From Chthonomonadales bacterium (GTDB taxonomy: Bacteria > Armatimonadota > Chthonomonadetes > Chthonomonadales > CAJBBX01): DNA of 49,234 nt. Location of the stretch: positions 1-49,234 of the forward strand of contig JADLGO010000042.1 in the NCBI GenBank assembly GCA_020849275.1, written 5' to 3'. Below the pieces are notes generated by a model that had not been told where the DNA came from, ran no database searches, and saw nothing but the letters and a program-made list of their open reading frames with translations. Position 1 is the stretch's first letter. Each line of letters starts with the position of its first letter. Positions 17,901 through 25,358 of the stretch are shown piece after piece. The position numbers were made by a program, and so were the translations under genes.

Positions 17901-19382
17901 GTGAAAGCCATCATGGTGATGTTCGACTCCCTCAACCGACACCTCCTGCCGCCCTACGGCTGCGACTGGACGCACGCGCCCAACTTCCGCCGCCTCGCCG
18001 AGCGCACCGTCACCTTCGACCGCTCCTACGTCTGCTCCATGCCCTGCATGCCCGCCCGCCGGGACCTGCTCACCGGCCGCCCCAACTTCCTGCACCGCGC
18101 ATGGGGACCCATGGAGCCCTTCGACGACGCGTTCCCTGAGATGCTGCGCCGCGCGGGCGTCTACAGCCACTTGGCGAGCGACCACTACCACTACTGGGAG
18201 GACGGCGGCGCCACCTACCACAACCGCTACAGCACCTGGGAGTTCTTCCGCGGCCAGGAGGGCGACACCTGGCGCGGCCAGGTGGCCGACCCGGCGCTGC
18301 CCGACCGCGCCGCCGGCCGCCACGCCGCGCTCGACCCCTACTGTCGTCAGGACCTGGTCAACCGGGAGGCGCTACGCCGAGAATCCGACCAGCCCCAGCC
18401 GCGCACCTTCGCCGCCGGCCTCGACTTCATCCGCCGCAACGCCAGCCAGGAAGGCTGGTTCCTCCAGTTGGAGACGTTCGACCCGCACGAGCCCTTCTTC
18501 TGCCACCGCCGCTACCGCGACCTCTACGGCATGGACGCGGATGGGCTCCTCTTCGACTGGCCCTGCTACCGGCACGTGACGGAAACGCCCGAGGAGGTGC
18601 GGCACGCGCGGCACGCCTACGCCGCGCTGCTCACGCAGTGCGACGCCTACCTGGGCGACGTCCTCGACACGATGGACGAGCTTGCCCTCTGGGACGACAC
18701 GCTGCTGATCGTCTGGACAGACCACGGCTTCCTGCTGGGCGAGCACGACTGCTGGGCGAAGGTCTGGATGCCCTTCTATGAGGAGATAGCGCACACGCCC
18801 TTCTTCCTGTGGGACCCGCGCTGCCGCCGCGCGGGGGAGCGCTGCCCCGCACTGGTGCAGCCGTCGATCGACCTTGGCCCCACGATCCTGGAGTACTTCG
18901 GCGTCGACCGCGCGCCGGACATGCGCGGCGCGCCGCTGCGTGAGACTGTGGCGAGCGACGCGCCCGTGCGCGAGGCCGCGCTATTCGGCATTCACGGCGC
19001 GCAGGTCAACGTGACGGACGGCCGCTACGTCTATATGCGGGCCGCCCGCGACGAGGCCAACGAGCCGCTCCGCAACTACACCCTGATGCCCACCACCATG
19101 CGCGGCTTCCTCTCGCTGGAAGACCTGCGCCGCGCCGAGCTCGCGCCGCCGTTCTCCTTCACGAAGGGGTGCCCGACGCTGCGCCTTCCCGCGCGCGGCT
19201 GGGTGGGGGCCTGCGACGAGGTGCGCCAGACGCTGCTTTGGGACGTGGAGGAGGACCCCGGGCAGGAGCGCTCGCTCTCCGACCCCACGGTCGAGCGGCG
19301 CATGGCCGGCCATATGGCCCGCCTGATGGCCGACTACGACGCCCCGACCGACCAGTTCGAGCGGCTCGGCCTGGCGCCGTGA
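17901..19382 (+). CDS. Sulfatase (alkaline phosphatase superfamily)
   Basis: A 493-residue type I sulfatase that would hydrolyse sulfate esters. The GTG at 17901 (MKAIMVMFDSLNRHLLPPYG) has AGGAGA 5 bases upstream; an in-frame start at 17847 would coincide with the predicted transcription start and is less likely. The formylglycine motif C-x-P-x-R appears as CMPAR with Cys49. The metal site is represented by Asp9 in MFDS, and WTDHGFLLGEHDCWAK carries further ligands. There is no signal peptide, so the enzyme appears cytosolic, unlike many polysaccharide sulfatases. Conversion of the Cys needs a formylglycine-generating enzyme or an anSME, neither of which is in the window. The C-terminal LLWDVEEDPGQERSL is the usual family ending. 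The substrate could be a sulfated sugar, but a phosphonate ester cannot be excluded. Confidence 0.9.
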   Translation: MKAIMVMFDSLNRHLLPPYGCDWTHAPNFRRLAERTVTFDRSYVCSMPCMPARRDLLTGRPNFLHRAWGPMEPFDDAFPEMLRRAGVYSHLASDHYHYWEDGGATYHNRYSTWEFFRGQEGDTWRGQVADPALPDRAAGRHAALDPYCRQDLVNREALRRESDQPQPRTFAAGLDFIRRNASQEGWFLQLETFDPHEPFFCHRRYRDLYGMDADGLLFDWPCYRHVTETPEEVRHARHAYAALLTQCDAYLGDVLDTMDELALWDDTLLIVWTDHGFLLGEHDCWAKVWMPFYEEIAHTPFFLWDPRCRRAGERCPALVQPSIDLGPTILEYFGVDRAPDMRGAPLRETVASDAPVREAALFGIHGAQVNVTDGRYVYMRAARDEANEPLRNYTLMPTTMRGFLSLEDLRRAELAPPFSFTKGCPTLRLPARGWVGACDEVRQTLLWDVEEDPGQERSLSDPTVERRMAGHMARLMADYDAPTDQFERLGLAP

Positions 19383-19410
19383 GCGGGCGCTCGCGCGCCG
19401 AGCGCGGCGC

Positions 19411-19439
19411 TGGACGCGGGGGCCCCAACCTGCTACAAT
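19411..19439 (+). promoter_or_regulatory. Sigma70-like promoter for the small ORF at 19478
   Basis: TGGACG (19411-19416), a 17-base spacer and TACAAT (19434-19439). Transcription would start near 19446, about 30 bases before the small ORF. Confidence 0.45.
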
Positions 19440-19477
19440 CGCGGTGCCGGTAACGGGCGCCCCGGCAAGGAGTGGCC

Positions 19478-19675
19478 ATGGACAGGCGAGCGGTGCGCAT
19501 GGAGACGGAACGCGTGTCCCAGTTGCTCGACGAGATGCTCGCGCGTTACCACAACGGACGCGTCGAGCCGGCGATCATCGAGGCGCTAACGCGCGCGCGC
19601 CTGGCTCTGGGCGAGGCCGCGGCGGCGGCCGACGAGGGCTCCAGCCTCGGCGACACGCGCGACCCGGCCAGGTAG
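19478..19675 (+). CDS. Small helical protein of unknown function (65 aa)
   Basis: A 65-residue ORF with AAGGAG five bases before its ATG and a plausible promoter (TGGACG-N17-TACAAT) just upstream. The sequence is charged and predicted to be mainly helical (METERVSQLLDEMLARYHNG, then IIEALTRARLALGEAAAAAD), with a hydrophilic tail. There is no membrane segment or Cys motif. It stands alone between the sulfatase and the convergent pafA gene. I recognise no family. The combination of promoter, ribosome-binding site and coding-like composition makes it more likely real than not, but its short length keeps confidence moderate. Confidence 0.5.
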   Translation: MDRRAVRMETERVSQLLDEMLARYHNGRVEPAIIEALTRARLALGEAAAAADEGSSLGDTRDPAR

Positions 19676-19778
19676 GCTGCCGGCCGGCACCGCGTCCCGC
19701 AAGTCCGGCGCGCTGACAGCGGAGGCCGCCGGGGCCCGGGCGCGCGCATGGCCCCACCCCTGGCGCGTCGCGCCCGCC

Positions 19779-21257
19779 CTACGGCTGCAGATAGCGGCTC
19801 AGTTTCTCGGCTTCCTTCTCGTAGGTATGGAACGGGTTCTTCATCTCGAGCTGCCGGTTGCGCTCGATGTAGACGCCGTCCCAGTCGATGACGTAGCGGG
19901 CGTGCGGCCGCGCAAGAAGGTTGCTGACGATCACCCCGCGCCCGAGGGCCCGCGTGTTCTCCGGAGGCGTCGTCATCGCTGCCAGCACCTGCGCGGCGCT
20001 GGTCAGCCGCACCATCTCGCCGGCCTCCTCCAGCCCCGCGTGCAGGCTCACGGCCGGGTTCACGTTGTGGTACTCCAGGTCGAGGCTCTGCAGCACGTCG
20101 TCCTGCCAGGCGGCGCTCTCCTCGCGGATGTAGCGCTGGTAGAGGCGCTTCTTGGCCGACCAGTCCAGCCGATCCGCGGTCGACATGGGGTCGCGCTCCA
20201 GGTCGTCCAGCGTGCGCTCCCACTCCCGCAGCACCCAATCCGTCTGCGGGTCCTTGCGGCGGAGGTGCTCGCGCGCGGCCGCAAGGTACCTCCGCTGCAG
20301 GTCGACCGCCGGAATGGTCCGTCCGCCGCGCAGCCGGACGATCCAGCGCATCTCCGGATCGCGCGACACCGAGCGCAGCGTCTCCAGCGGGTCCTGCAGC
20401 TCCACGTCGTCCGGCGCGCACCCCTCCTCGATCATGTCGAGCACCAGCGAGGTCGTGCCGACCTTCAGCTTCGTCGCGTACTCGCTCATGTTCGACTCGC
20501 CGAACAAGATGTGGAGCCGGTGCAGGTTCGAGTACGTGTAGTAGCTGTCCCACTTGGGGTTGATGATGGCGCGGTTGAAGCGGACACGGGATGAGATGGT
20601 CTTGACGATGTGGTCGGCGCGCTGCGAGAGCTGAAAATCGACCGTCGGATCGATCTCCACGCCGTAGAAGTTGCTGACCCAGACGTAGTCGACCTCGTGC
20701 TCGCTGAGGGTCATGATGTTGGAGCGGCTGCTGGGGCGCGTGAGGCGGTGCCCGCCGACCCGTCCGGTGCCGGCGAACACCTGCCGGGTGACGAGGAACG
20801 GTAGCAGGTAGGTCAGGGCGTCGGTGAAGAAGCGATCCTCGATCTGCACGAGGTAGTTCTCGTGACATCCGAACGTGTGGCCGCCGAAGTGGTCGATCGC
20901 GTTGTTGTGGAAGCTCACGGCCTCGGAGAGGCCCAGGCCCTCCAGCAGCGACTGGAGGATGGCGCGGCCCGCCCGATCGTGCACCACGATGTCGTCTAGC
21001 TCGATGCACTCGGGGGTGGCGTACTCCTCGTGGCTGCCGACCGCGTCGATGTAGAGCCGTCCCCCGTTGCGCAGAAAGCCCCCGGCGCGCGCCGGCTCAA
21101 ACGCGTAGTCGCGCGCGTGCAGGTCGATCACTCCCAGCCGCGCCACGTGAAAGGCGTGGTCCTTCACCGTCTCGACCACCTGCTCCGCGTCGCCAGCGAT
21201 CGGGTCGCGCACCAGGCAGCCGAACTCCGTCTCGATCCCGAAGATGCGTTTCTCCAT
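19779..21257 (-). CDS. pafA: Pup/UBact-protein ligase PafA
   Basis: A 492-residue member of the glutamine-synthetase-like carboxylate-amine ligases. It phosphorylates the C-terminal Glu of the small modifier with ATP and joins it to substrate lysines. The hallmark GIETEFG (residues 7-13) supplies the Mg-binding Glu9, and NGGRLYIDAVGSHEEYATPE contains Asp71, equivalent to catalytic Asp64 of M. tuberculosis PafA. FGCHENYL, QLSQRADHI and ILFGESNMSEYATKLKVGTT are also typical. It lacks the long loop that marks Dop, so the assignment as ligase rather than depupylase is secure. The ATG at 21257 has a close GGAGG; an in-frame GTG at 21266 is the alternative. It is the last gene of the proteasome cluster, 53 bases after prcA. 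At 492 residues it is slightly longer than actinobacterial PafA (about 450). Confidence 0.95.
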   Translation of the reverse strand: MEKRIFGIETEFGCLVRDPIAGDAEQVVETVKDHAFHVARLGVIDLHARDYAFEPARAGGFLRNGGRLYIDAVGSHEEYATPECIELDDIVVHDRAGRAILQSLLEGLGLSEAVSFHNNAIDHFGGHTFGCHENYLVQIEDRFFTDALTYLLPFLVTRQVFAGTGRVGGHRLTRPSSRSNIMTLSEHEVDYVWVSNFYGVEIDPTVDFQLSQRADHIVKTISSRVRFNRAIINPKWDSYYTYSNLHRLHILFGESNMSEYATKLKVGTTSLVLDMIEEGCAPDDVELQDPLETLRSVSRDPEMRWIVRLRGGRTIPAVDLQRRYLAAAREHLRRKDPQTDWVLREWERTLDDLERDPMSTADRLDWSAKKRLYQRYIREESAAWQDDVLQSLDLEYHNVNPAVSLHAGLEEAGEMVRLTSAAQVLAAMTTPPENTRALGRGVIVSNLLARPHARYVIDWDGVYIERNRQLEMKNPFHTYEKEAEKLSRYLQP

Positions 21258-21310
21258 ACCCTCCACCGAGCGGCGGTCATCGCGGACCGCGCCGCGCCCC
21301 GGGCGGGCCC

Positions 21311-22102
21311 TCAGTCGCGGAGGCCGCGCAGGACCTCTTGCAGGTCGCTGTCGCCGAGCAAGCGGAACTTGCTCTCGCGCGGCACCGACCGCTCCAGCAC
21401 GCCGACCTCCACATGCGCGCGGCCAAGCTGCTCACGCAGGAAGGCGTCGATCCGCTCCTGCCGCTCGAACGCGTCCTCGCCCGAGCCCTCCTCGGGCTCC
21501 TCCTCGCTCCGGCGGCCGCGCGAGGCGTAGGCGCCTGCCGCCCAGGCGCGCAGCGCGCGGGTGAGCGCCCCGTTCAGCGTGCTATCCGGGCCGAGGCCCT
21601 CCAACTCCGCCAGCATCCGGTCCTCGGCGGCCTGGCTTCCCGCCACCGCCGCGAAGCGCGTGGTCTGCACGAAATCACCATCGTAGTTGAGCACGTAGAA
21701 GACGTCGTCGTGCGGCGTGCGGCCCATCTCGCCGAACACAGCGCGAACCACGGCCGGCGCGCTGAACTGGTCTCCAAAGAGTCGCTTGAGGGGCGGACTG
21801 AGCGAGAAGCCCACGAGCCGCTGGGCGGTCACGTCGTCCGGGCTGCGCTCAAAGCCCTCGCGATGCGCCACGTCGATGGCCCCGATGCGGATCTGCTCCA
21901 CGTCCGACTGGTTGCCGATGGCGGAGAAAACGAGCCGGTCGTAGATCTCGAAGACCTTCCGCTGCGACTTACGCACCGTCAGCAGGAGGATGCCGGCGTC
22001 GTGGCTGACGCCCACCACCGGGCTGCCCTCTCGCAGACCTTCCTCCGCGAACTCGCGCCGCTGCGCGACCGCCTCGTTGAAGTCAAATGGGCTGTAGACC
22101 AT
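21311..22102 (-). CDS. prcA: 20S proteasome alpha subunit
   Basis: A 263-residue alpha-type proteasome subunit that would form the outer, gating heptameric rings. The N-terminus MVYSPFDFNEAVAQRREFAE resembles bacterial PrcA, and EIYDRLVFSAIGNQSDVEQI followed by a regular strand pattern matches the alpha fold. It has no processed Thr nucleophile, as expected. ATG 22102 lies 21 bases after the prcB stop, with GTG 22105 as an in-frame alternative. A charged insert (about residues 198-222, SEEEPEEGSGEDAFERQERI) precedes the last strand and is longer than in Mycobacterium; it may project from the ring. It is encoded directly after prcB and before pafA, the usual order of the actinobacterial cluster. 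Confidence 0.93.
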   Translation of the reverse strand: MVYSPFDFNEAVAQRREFAEEGLREGSPVVGVSHDAGILLLTVRKSQRKVFEIYDRLVFSAIGNQSDVEQIRIGAIDVAHREGFERSPDDVTAQRLVGFSLSPPLKRLFGDQFSAPAVVRAVFGEMGRTPHDDVFYVLNYDGDFVQTTRFAAVAGSQAAEDRMLAELEGLGPDSTLNGALTRALRAWAAGAYASRGRRSEEEPEEGSGEDAFERQERIDAFLREQLGRAHVEVGVLERSVPRESKFRLLGDSDLQEVLRGLRD

Positions 22103-22123
22103 CACCCGATCCCGGCGCCGCGC

Positions 22124-22921
22124 CTAGCGCAGCGCCTCCTTGTTGTCGATCGCGCTCACGATGTGGCGCAACTCGTCGTCCGGCACGTCCGCGATCCCCT
22201 CCTCGCCGATCGTCTTGGCGAGTGGGAGCACCTTGGCCCAGCCCCCGGTGGCGGCGTCCAGGTCGGCGGCGATGTCCAGCAGCAGGAGGGCCTGTGTCAG
22301 CGCTTCATCGCGCTCCATCTCGTGGAACGGACCGCGCGCCTTGACGATGTAGTCGAACACGCCGCGGATCTGGATGGAGCCGGACCCCGCGGCGGCGAAC
22401 TCGGTGCTCTCAAAGCGCGCCCCCAGGCCGTCGTAGAAGAAGATCCGTCCCTCGTCGGCCTGCCGGTCATATGTGCTGAGCAGGGGGATGAAGCCGCCGA
22501 TGCCCTGCATCATCGCCGGCACGCCGGCCGCCACCACGCGCGCCAACTCGGAGAGCTTTCCGTCCAGGCTCATCGGCTGAAGCTGCGAGCGTTCGAAGTA
22601 GCGGAACGAGTGACGCAGGTAGCGTACGACCTCCAGCGCTCGCGCGTAGGAGCCGGAGATGGCCAGCAGAGTGAAGTCGTCGATGGCCAGCACCTTCTCC
22701 GCGCGGTCGTACATCACGGCGAAGTTGGCCGTGGCGCGACGGTCACCCACGTTGATGACGCCCCCGCGGTACTTCACGGCGATGACGGTGGTGCCGTGGA
22801 CCTGGGCGGGCGCGGCGCCGGGCCCCACGCCCGCGAGCGCGTCGGGCGCAGGCAGAACGGGCAGCCGTATCACAGGCTGCCCGCCGGGGCTGATCATGCC
22901 GAGCAGATCGCCGGAGGCCAT
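22124..22921 (-). CDS. prcB: 20S proteasome beta subunit (catalytic)
   Basis: A 265-residue Ntn-hydrolase precursor. Residues 1-43 form a propeptide ending in HG; autoprocessing would expose Thr44 in HG|TTVIAVKYRGG. Counting from that Thr, Asp17 (in NVGDRRAT) and Lys33 (in DRAEKV) fall at the canonical active-site positions, so the subunit looks catalytically intact. The mature chain of 222 residues is of normal length. The ATG at 22921 follows the UBact stop by only two bases, and the GGGGAG ribosome-binding site sits in the UBact 3' end, so the two are probably translationally coupled. It is the degradative core of the cluster, together with prcA immediately downstream. Confidence 0.95.
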   Translation of the reverse strand: MASGDLLGMISPGGQPVIRLPVLPAPDALAGVGPGAAPAQVHGTTVIAVKYRGGVINVGDRRATANFAVMYDRAEKVLAIDDFTLLAISGSYARALEVVRYLRHSFRYFERSQLQPMSLDGKLSELARVVAAGVPAMMQGIGGFIPLLSTYDRQADEGRIFFYDGLGARFESTEFAAAGSGSIQIRGVFDYIVKARGPFHEMERDEALTQALLLLDIAADLDAATGGWAKVLPLAKTIGEEGIADVPDDELRHIVSAIDNKEALR

Positions 22922-22923
22922 GC

Positions 22924-23109
22924 TCACTCCCCGCTGCGCTGCCGGTAGCGCCGGGCGGCGTCCGGGTCCACGCGCTTCATTCGCTTGAGCAGGTCGCTCG
23001 TGTCGGGGCGCTTGACGTCCGGCTTGCCCGGCCCGCCGCCGTCGCCCTCCTTGCGCTCGGGCGTCGTCGGCATGGGCCGCCGGACGCGCTCCTCCATACG
23101 GGTGATCAT
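22924..23109 (-). CDS. UBact/Pup-like protein modifier
   Basis: A 61-residue, highly charged, probably disordered protein (MITRMEERVRRPMP... ending RYRQRSGE). The ATG at 23109 is preceded by GGAAGGAGAG at 8-base spacing; Met5 is a possible alternative. The C-terminal half (KPDVKRPDTSDLLKRMKRVD, then PDAARRYRQRSGE) matches UBact, the Pup-like modifier known from Nitrospirae, Armatimonadetes and other Gram-negative phyla. The C-terminus is Gly-Glu, the form PafA can use directly, so the deamidation step needed for Gln-ending Pup is unnecessary. Two C-terminal-half Lys residues and a helix-forming segment could contact the ARC coiled coil. It sits in the usual place for pup, immediately upstream of prcB. 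It is easy to overlook because of its size and low complexity. Confidence 0.9.
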   Translation of the reverse strand: MITRMEERVRRPMPTTPERKEGDGGGPGKPDVKRPDTSDLLKRMKRVDPDAARRYRQRSGE

Positions 23110-23152
23110 CGTCGTCGCTCTCCTTCCCTGACGCCGCCGCCACGGCGCCCCG

Positions 23153-23818
23153 TCACCGCGCCGCCGGGGCGATCCCGGCCTCGATCGACTGCCAGGCGCG
23201 GCGGGCGGTCTCCGCGTCCCAGCCGATCCACTCTCCATCGGGGCAGACCTCGCCGCGCACGCGGTTCGCCAGATCGGCCATCGTCCGGTACGCCTCCATC
23301 GGCACCGTCGCCATCGCCGGCGGGTCGCGCTCCGTCATGAACACGGTATACACCAGGTGACCCTCGCCCGCCTCCTCCCGGCCGTCATAGGCGCACAGGA
23401 GCGGCGGCCGCCCCTCGTCGCGGGCAAGGCGGTCGGCCAGCCAGTGCCTCACGAGCAGCATCGCCAGGTCGTCCAGCCCCTCGCGCCACACGAGCGCAAG
23501 CTCACGCAGCGCGTTGGCGTCGCGCACGCGGCGCAGGCGATAGCCCGGCCGCGCCGCCGCGGCGGCGGTCGGGGCGGCGATGTCGCCGGCCGGCTCACAG
23601 AGGCAGCAAGCACGGCGCGGGTGGTCGACGTACGCCAATGCGTGGTCGACGGCGACGGCGGCGCGGCACGCCGGGCATGTCGCCTCGCACAGCGTGCCAT
23701 CCAGCAGCTTCGCCACCAGGTCCGGCCTGCCCTCGGCGTCTACGACGGTCCGAACGGTCATCCGTGCGCGGGCGCCGCATGCCGGGCAGGCGAACTCCAG
23801 CGGCAGCGCCTCACGCAC
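23153..23818 (-). CDS. CpXC zinc-finger protein inside the proteasome operon
   Basis: A 221-residue protein whose first 65 residues fit the CpXC domain: two CPAC knuckles (Cys11/Cys14 and Cys48/Cys51) bracket a strand-rich segment with DLVAKLLDGTLCEATCPAC. Further cysteines (Cys71, Cys72, Cys74 in ACCLC) could bind a second metal. The rest is a mixed alpha/beta region of unknown function (RELALVWREGLDDLAMLLVR, LLCAYDGREEAGEGHLVY), perhaps ligand-binding. No signal peptide or membrane segment is present. The GTG start overlaps the dop stop by 8 bases, and 43 bases separate its end from the UBact start, so it is almost certainly co-expressed with the pupylation genes. CpXC is not a standard member of actinobacterial proteasome clusters. 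A role as adaptor, substrate selector or regulator is conjecture. Confidence 0.8.
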   Translation of the reverse strand: MREALPLEFACPACGARARMTVRTVVDAEGRPDLVAKLLDGTLCEATCPACRAAVAVDHALAYVDHPRRACCLCEPAGDIAAPTAAAAARPGYRLRRVRDANALRELALVWREGLDDLAMLLVRHWLADRLARDEGRPPLLCAYDGREEAGEGHLVYTVFMTERDPPAMATVPMEAYRTMADLANRVRGEVCPDGEWIGWDAETARRAWQSIEAGIAPAAR

Positions 23819-25337
23819 CCGCGTCGCTCCCAGGCTCCAGTCCGCGCCGGATCACCGCGACCACATCGTCGAGCGTGCGCGCGGCGGCCAGCTCCTCGTT
23901 CAGCAAGGCTACGCCAGGCCCCACAAGCGGGTTCATGTCGAACAGCAGGTCCTCGCCGTCGTGGTGGAAGGCCACTCCGTTCCAGCCGATGGCGCGCACG
24001 GATTCGGGGAAGCGGCACACGAACATGCCGCGGATCATGGCGCGCGTGTCCGACGGTGGGCAGGAGACGGCCGCCTCCACGAGCGCGTCGCTGACAACGC
24101 GTCGCATCGCCCCGGCCTGCTCCAGGCCGGCGAACAGGCCGGTCTCCGGGTCGAGGTCGTGGTAGGCCAGGTCCAGGCTCTGCATCGCCGGGTCGTCCCA
24201 GCCGATGCCCTCCTCGGCCATGTAGGCCTCCAGTAGTCGTCTCTTTGCCACCCAGTCGACGCGGTCGGATGCCCCCAGCACGTCGCGCTCCAGGTCGTCC
24301 AGCACGGCGCGCCATTCGCGCAGCGCCCAGTCGTCGCCCTCCGATGCGCCGGCCAGGCGCCGCTCGGCCTCCTCCAGGTAGGTCCGCTGCACGTCGACGG
24401 CCCCCATGGTGCGCCCGTCCCCGAGCGTCACCAGCCAGCGCAGCGACGGATCGCGCGACACCTCGCGCAAGGTGGTGACCGGGCTGCGCACACGGAGCGG
24501 CGGCCTCCACCCTTCCTCGAGGAGGCTTAGCACGAGCGAGGTGGCGCCCACCTTCATGGCCGTCGCCCACTCCGACATGTTGGCGTCGCCCACGATCACG
24601 TGCAGGCGCAGGTAGTCGCGCGGCGTCGCGTGCGGCTCGTCGCGCGTGTTGACCAGCGGCCGGTTGTGCAGCGTATCGACGCTGGCCTCGACGGCCACGA
24701 AATCGGCGCGCTGGGAGAGCTGATAGGGAACGGCAAGGGCGCCGGGCTCGCCCTCGACGCCCACCTTGCCGGCGCCGGCGTAGAGGATGCGCGTGACGAG
24801 GAAGGGCGTCAGGCCAGCGATCAGGTCGTCGGCCGGCACGTCGCGGCGCATCAGGTAGCTCTCGTGTGTCCCGTAGCTGGCGCCGTGATAGTCGGTGTTG
24901 TTTTTGTAGAGCGACACCGACACGCCGGCCTCCGCCATGCGGCGGCGCGCGCACTCCCACACGATGCGCTCTCCGGCGCGGTCGTGCGCTACCAGGTCCC
25001 GCAGGCTGGCGCACTCCGGGGTGCTGTACTCGGGGTGACCGTGGTCGTTGTAGAGCCGGGCTCCGTTGGGCAGCACGCGGTCACTGCGCTCGTCGGGCGT
25101 GCCGTGCGCGGCGCGACCCGGCGGGTCGAAGCGGGCATCCTGAGGGTCGCGCGCGAGGTGGTCGACGCGGAATCCGCGCAGGTCGCGTCGCGGGTCCTCG
25201 GCGCGGTAGTTCCACCCGGTGACGTGGCGGCCCGCGTGACAGCGCACCAGAGCGGTGCTCTCGGCCACCAGGTCGCCGGCCGCCCGGCCCTCAACGTGGA
25301 TGCCGTATTCAGTCTCGATCCCGAGCAGTCGTGGCAT
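23811..25337 (-). CDS. dop: Depupylase/deUBactylase Dop
   Basis: A 508-residue glutamine-synthetase-like enzyme, paralogous to PafA. In known systems Dop removes the modifier from substrates and deamidates Gln-ending Pup. GIETEYG (residues 6-12) carries the Mg-binding Glu, and NGARLYNDHGHPEYSTPE contains Asp98, equivalent to the catalytic Asp of Dop. The stretch at about residues 43-85 (through VDHLARDPQDARFDPPGRAA) corresponds to the Dop-specific loop absent from PafA. LYKNNTDYHGASYGTHESYL and VNTRDEPHATPRDYLRLHVI are Dop signatures. Because UBact ends in Glu, deamidation is not required, and removal of the tag is its likely main job. ATG 25337 lies 21 bases after the arc stop, and its own stop overlaps the CpXC start. 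Confidence 0.95.
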   Translation of the reverse strand: MPRLLGIETEYGIHVEGRAAGDLVAESTALVRCHAGRHVTGWNYRAEDPRRDLRGFRVDHLARDPQDARFDPPGRAAHGTPDERSDRVLPNGARLYNDHGHPEYSTPECASLRDLVAHDRAGERIVWECARRRMAEAGVSVSLYKNNTDYHGASYGTHESYLMRRDVPADDLIAGLTPFLVTRILYAGAGKVGVEGEPGALAVPYQLSQRADFVAVEASVDTLHNRPLVNTRDEPHATPRDYLRLHVIVGDANMSEWATAMKVGATSLVLSLLEEGWRPPLRVRSPVTTLREVSRDPSLRWLVTLGDGRTMGAVDVQRTYLEEAERRLAGASEGDDWALREWRAVLDDLERDVLGASDRVDWVAKRRLLEAYMAEEGIGWDDPAMQSLDLAYHDLDPETGLFAGLEQAGAMRRVVSDALVEAAVSCPPSDTRAMIRGMFVCRFPESVRAIGWNGVAFHHDGEDLLFDMNPLVGPGVALLNEELAAARTLDDVVAVIRRGLEPGSDAGA

Positions 25338-25358
25338 GGTCTGTCGCTGGCCGCGTCC

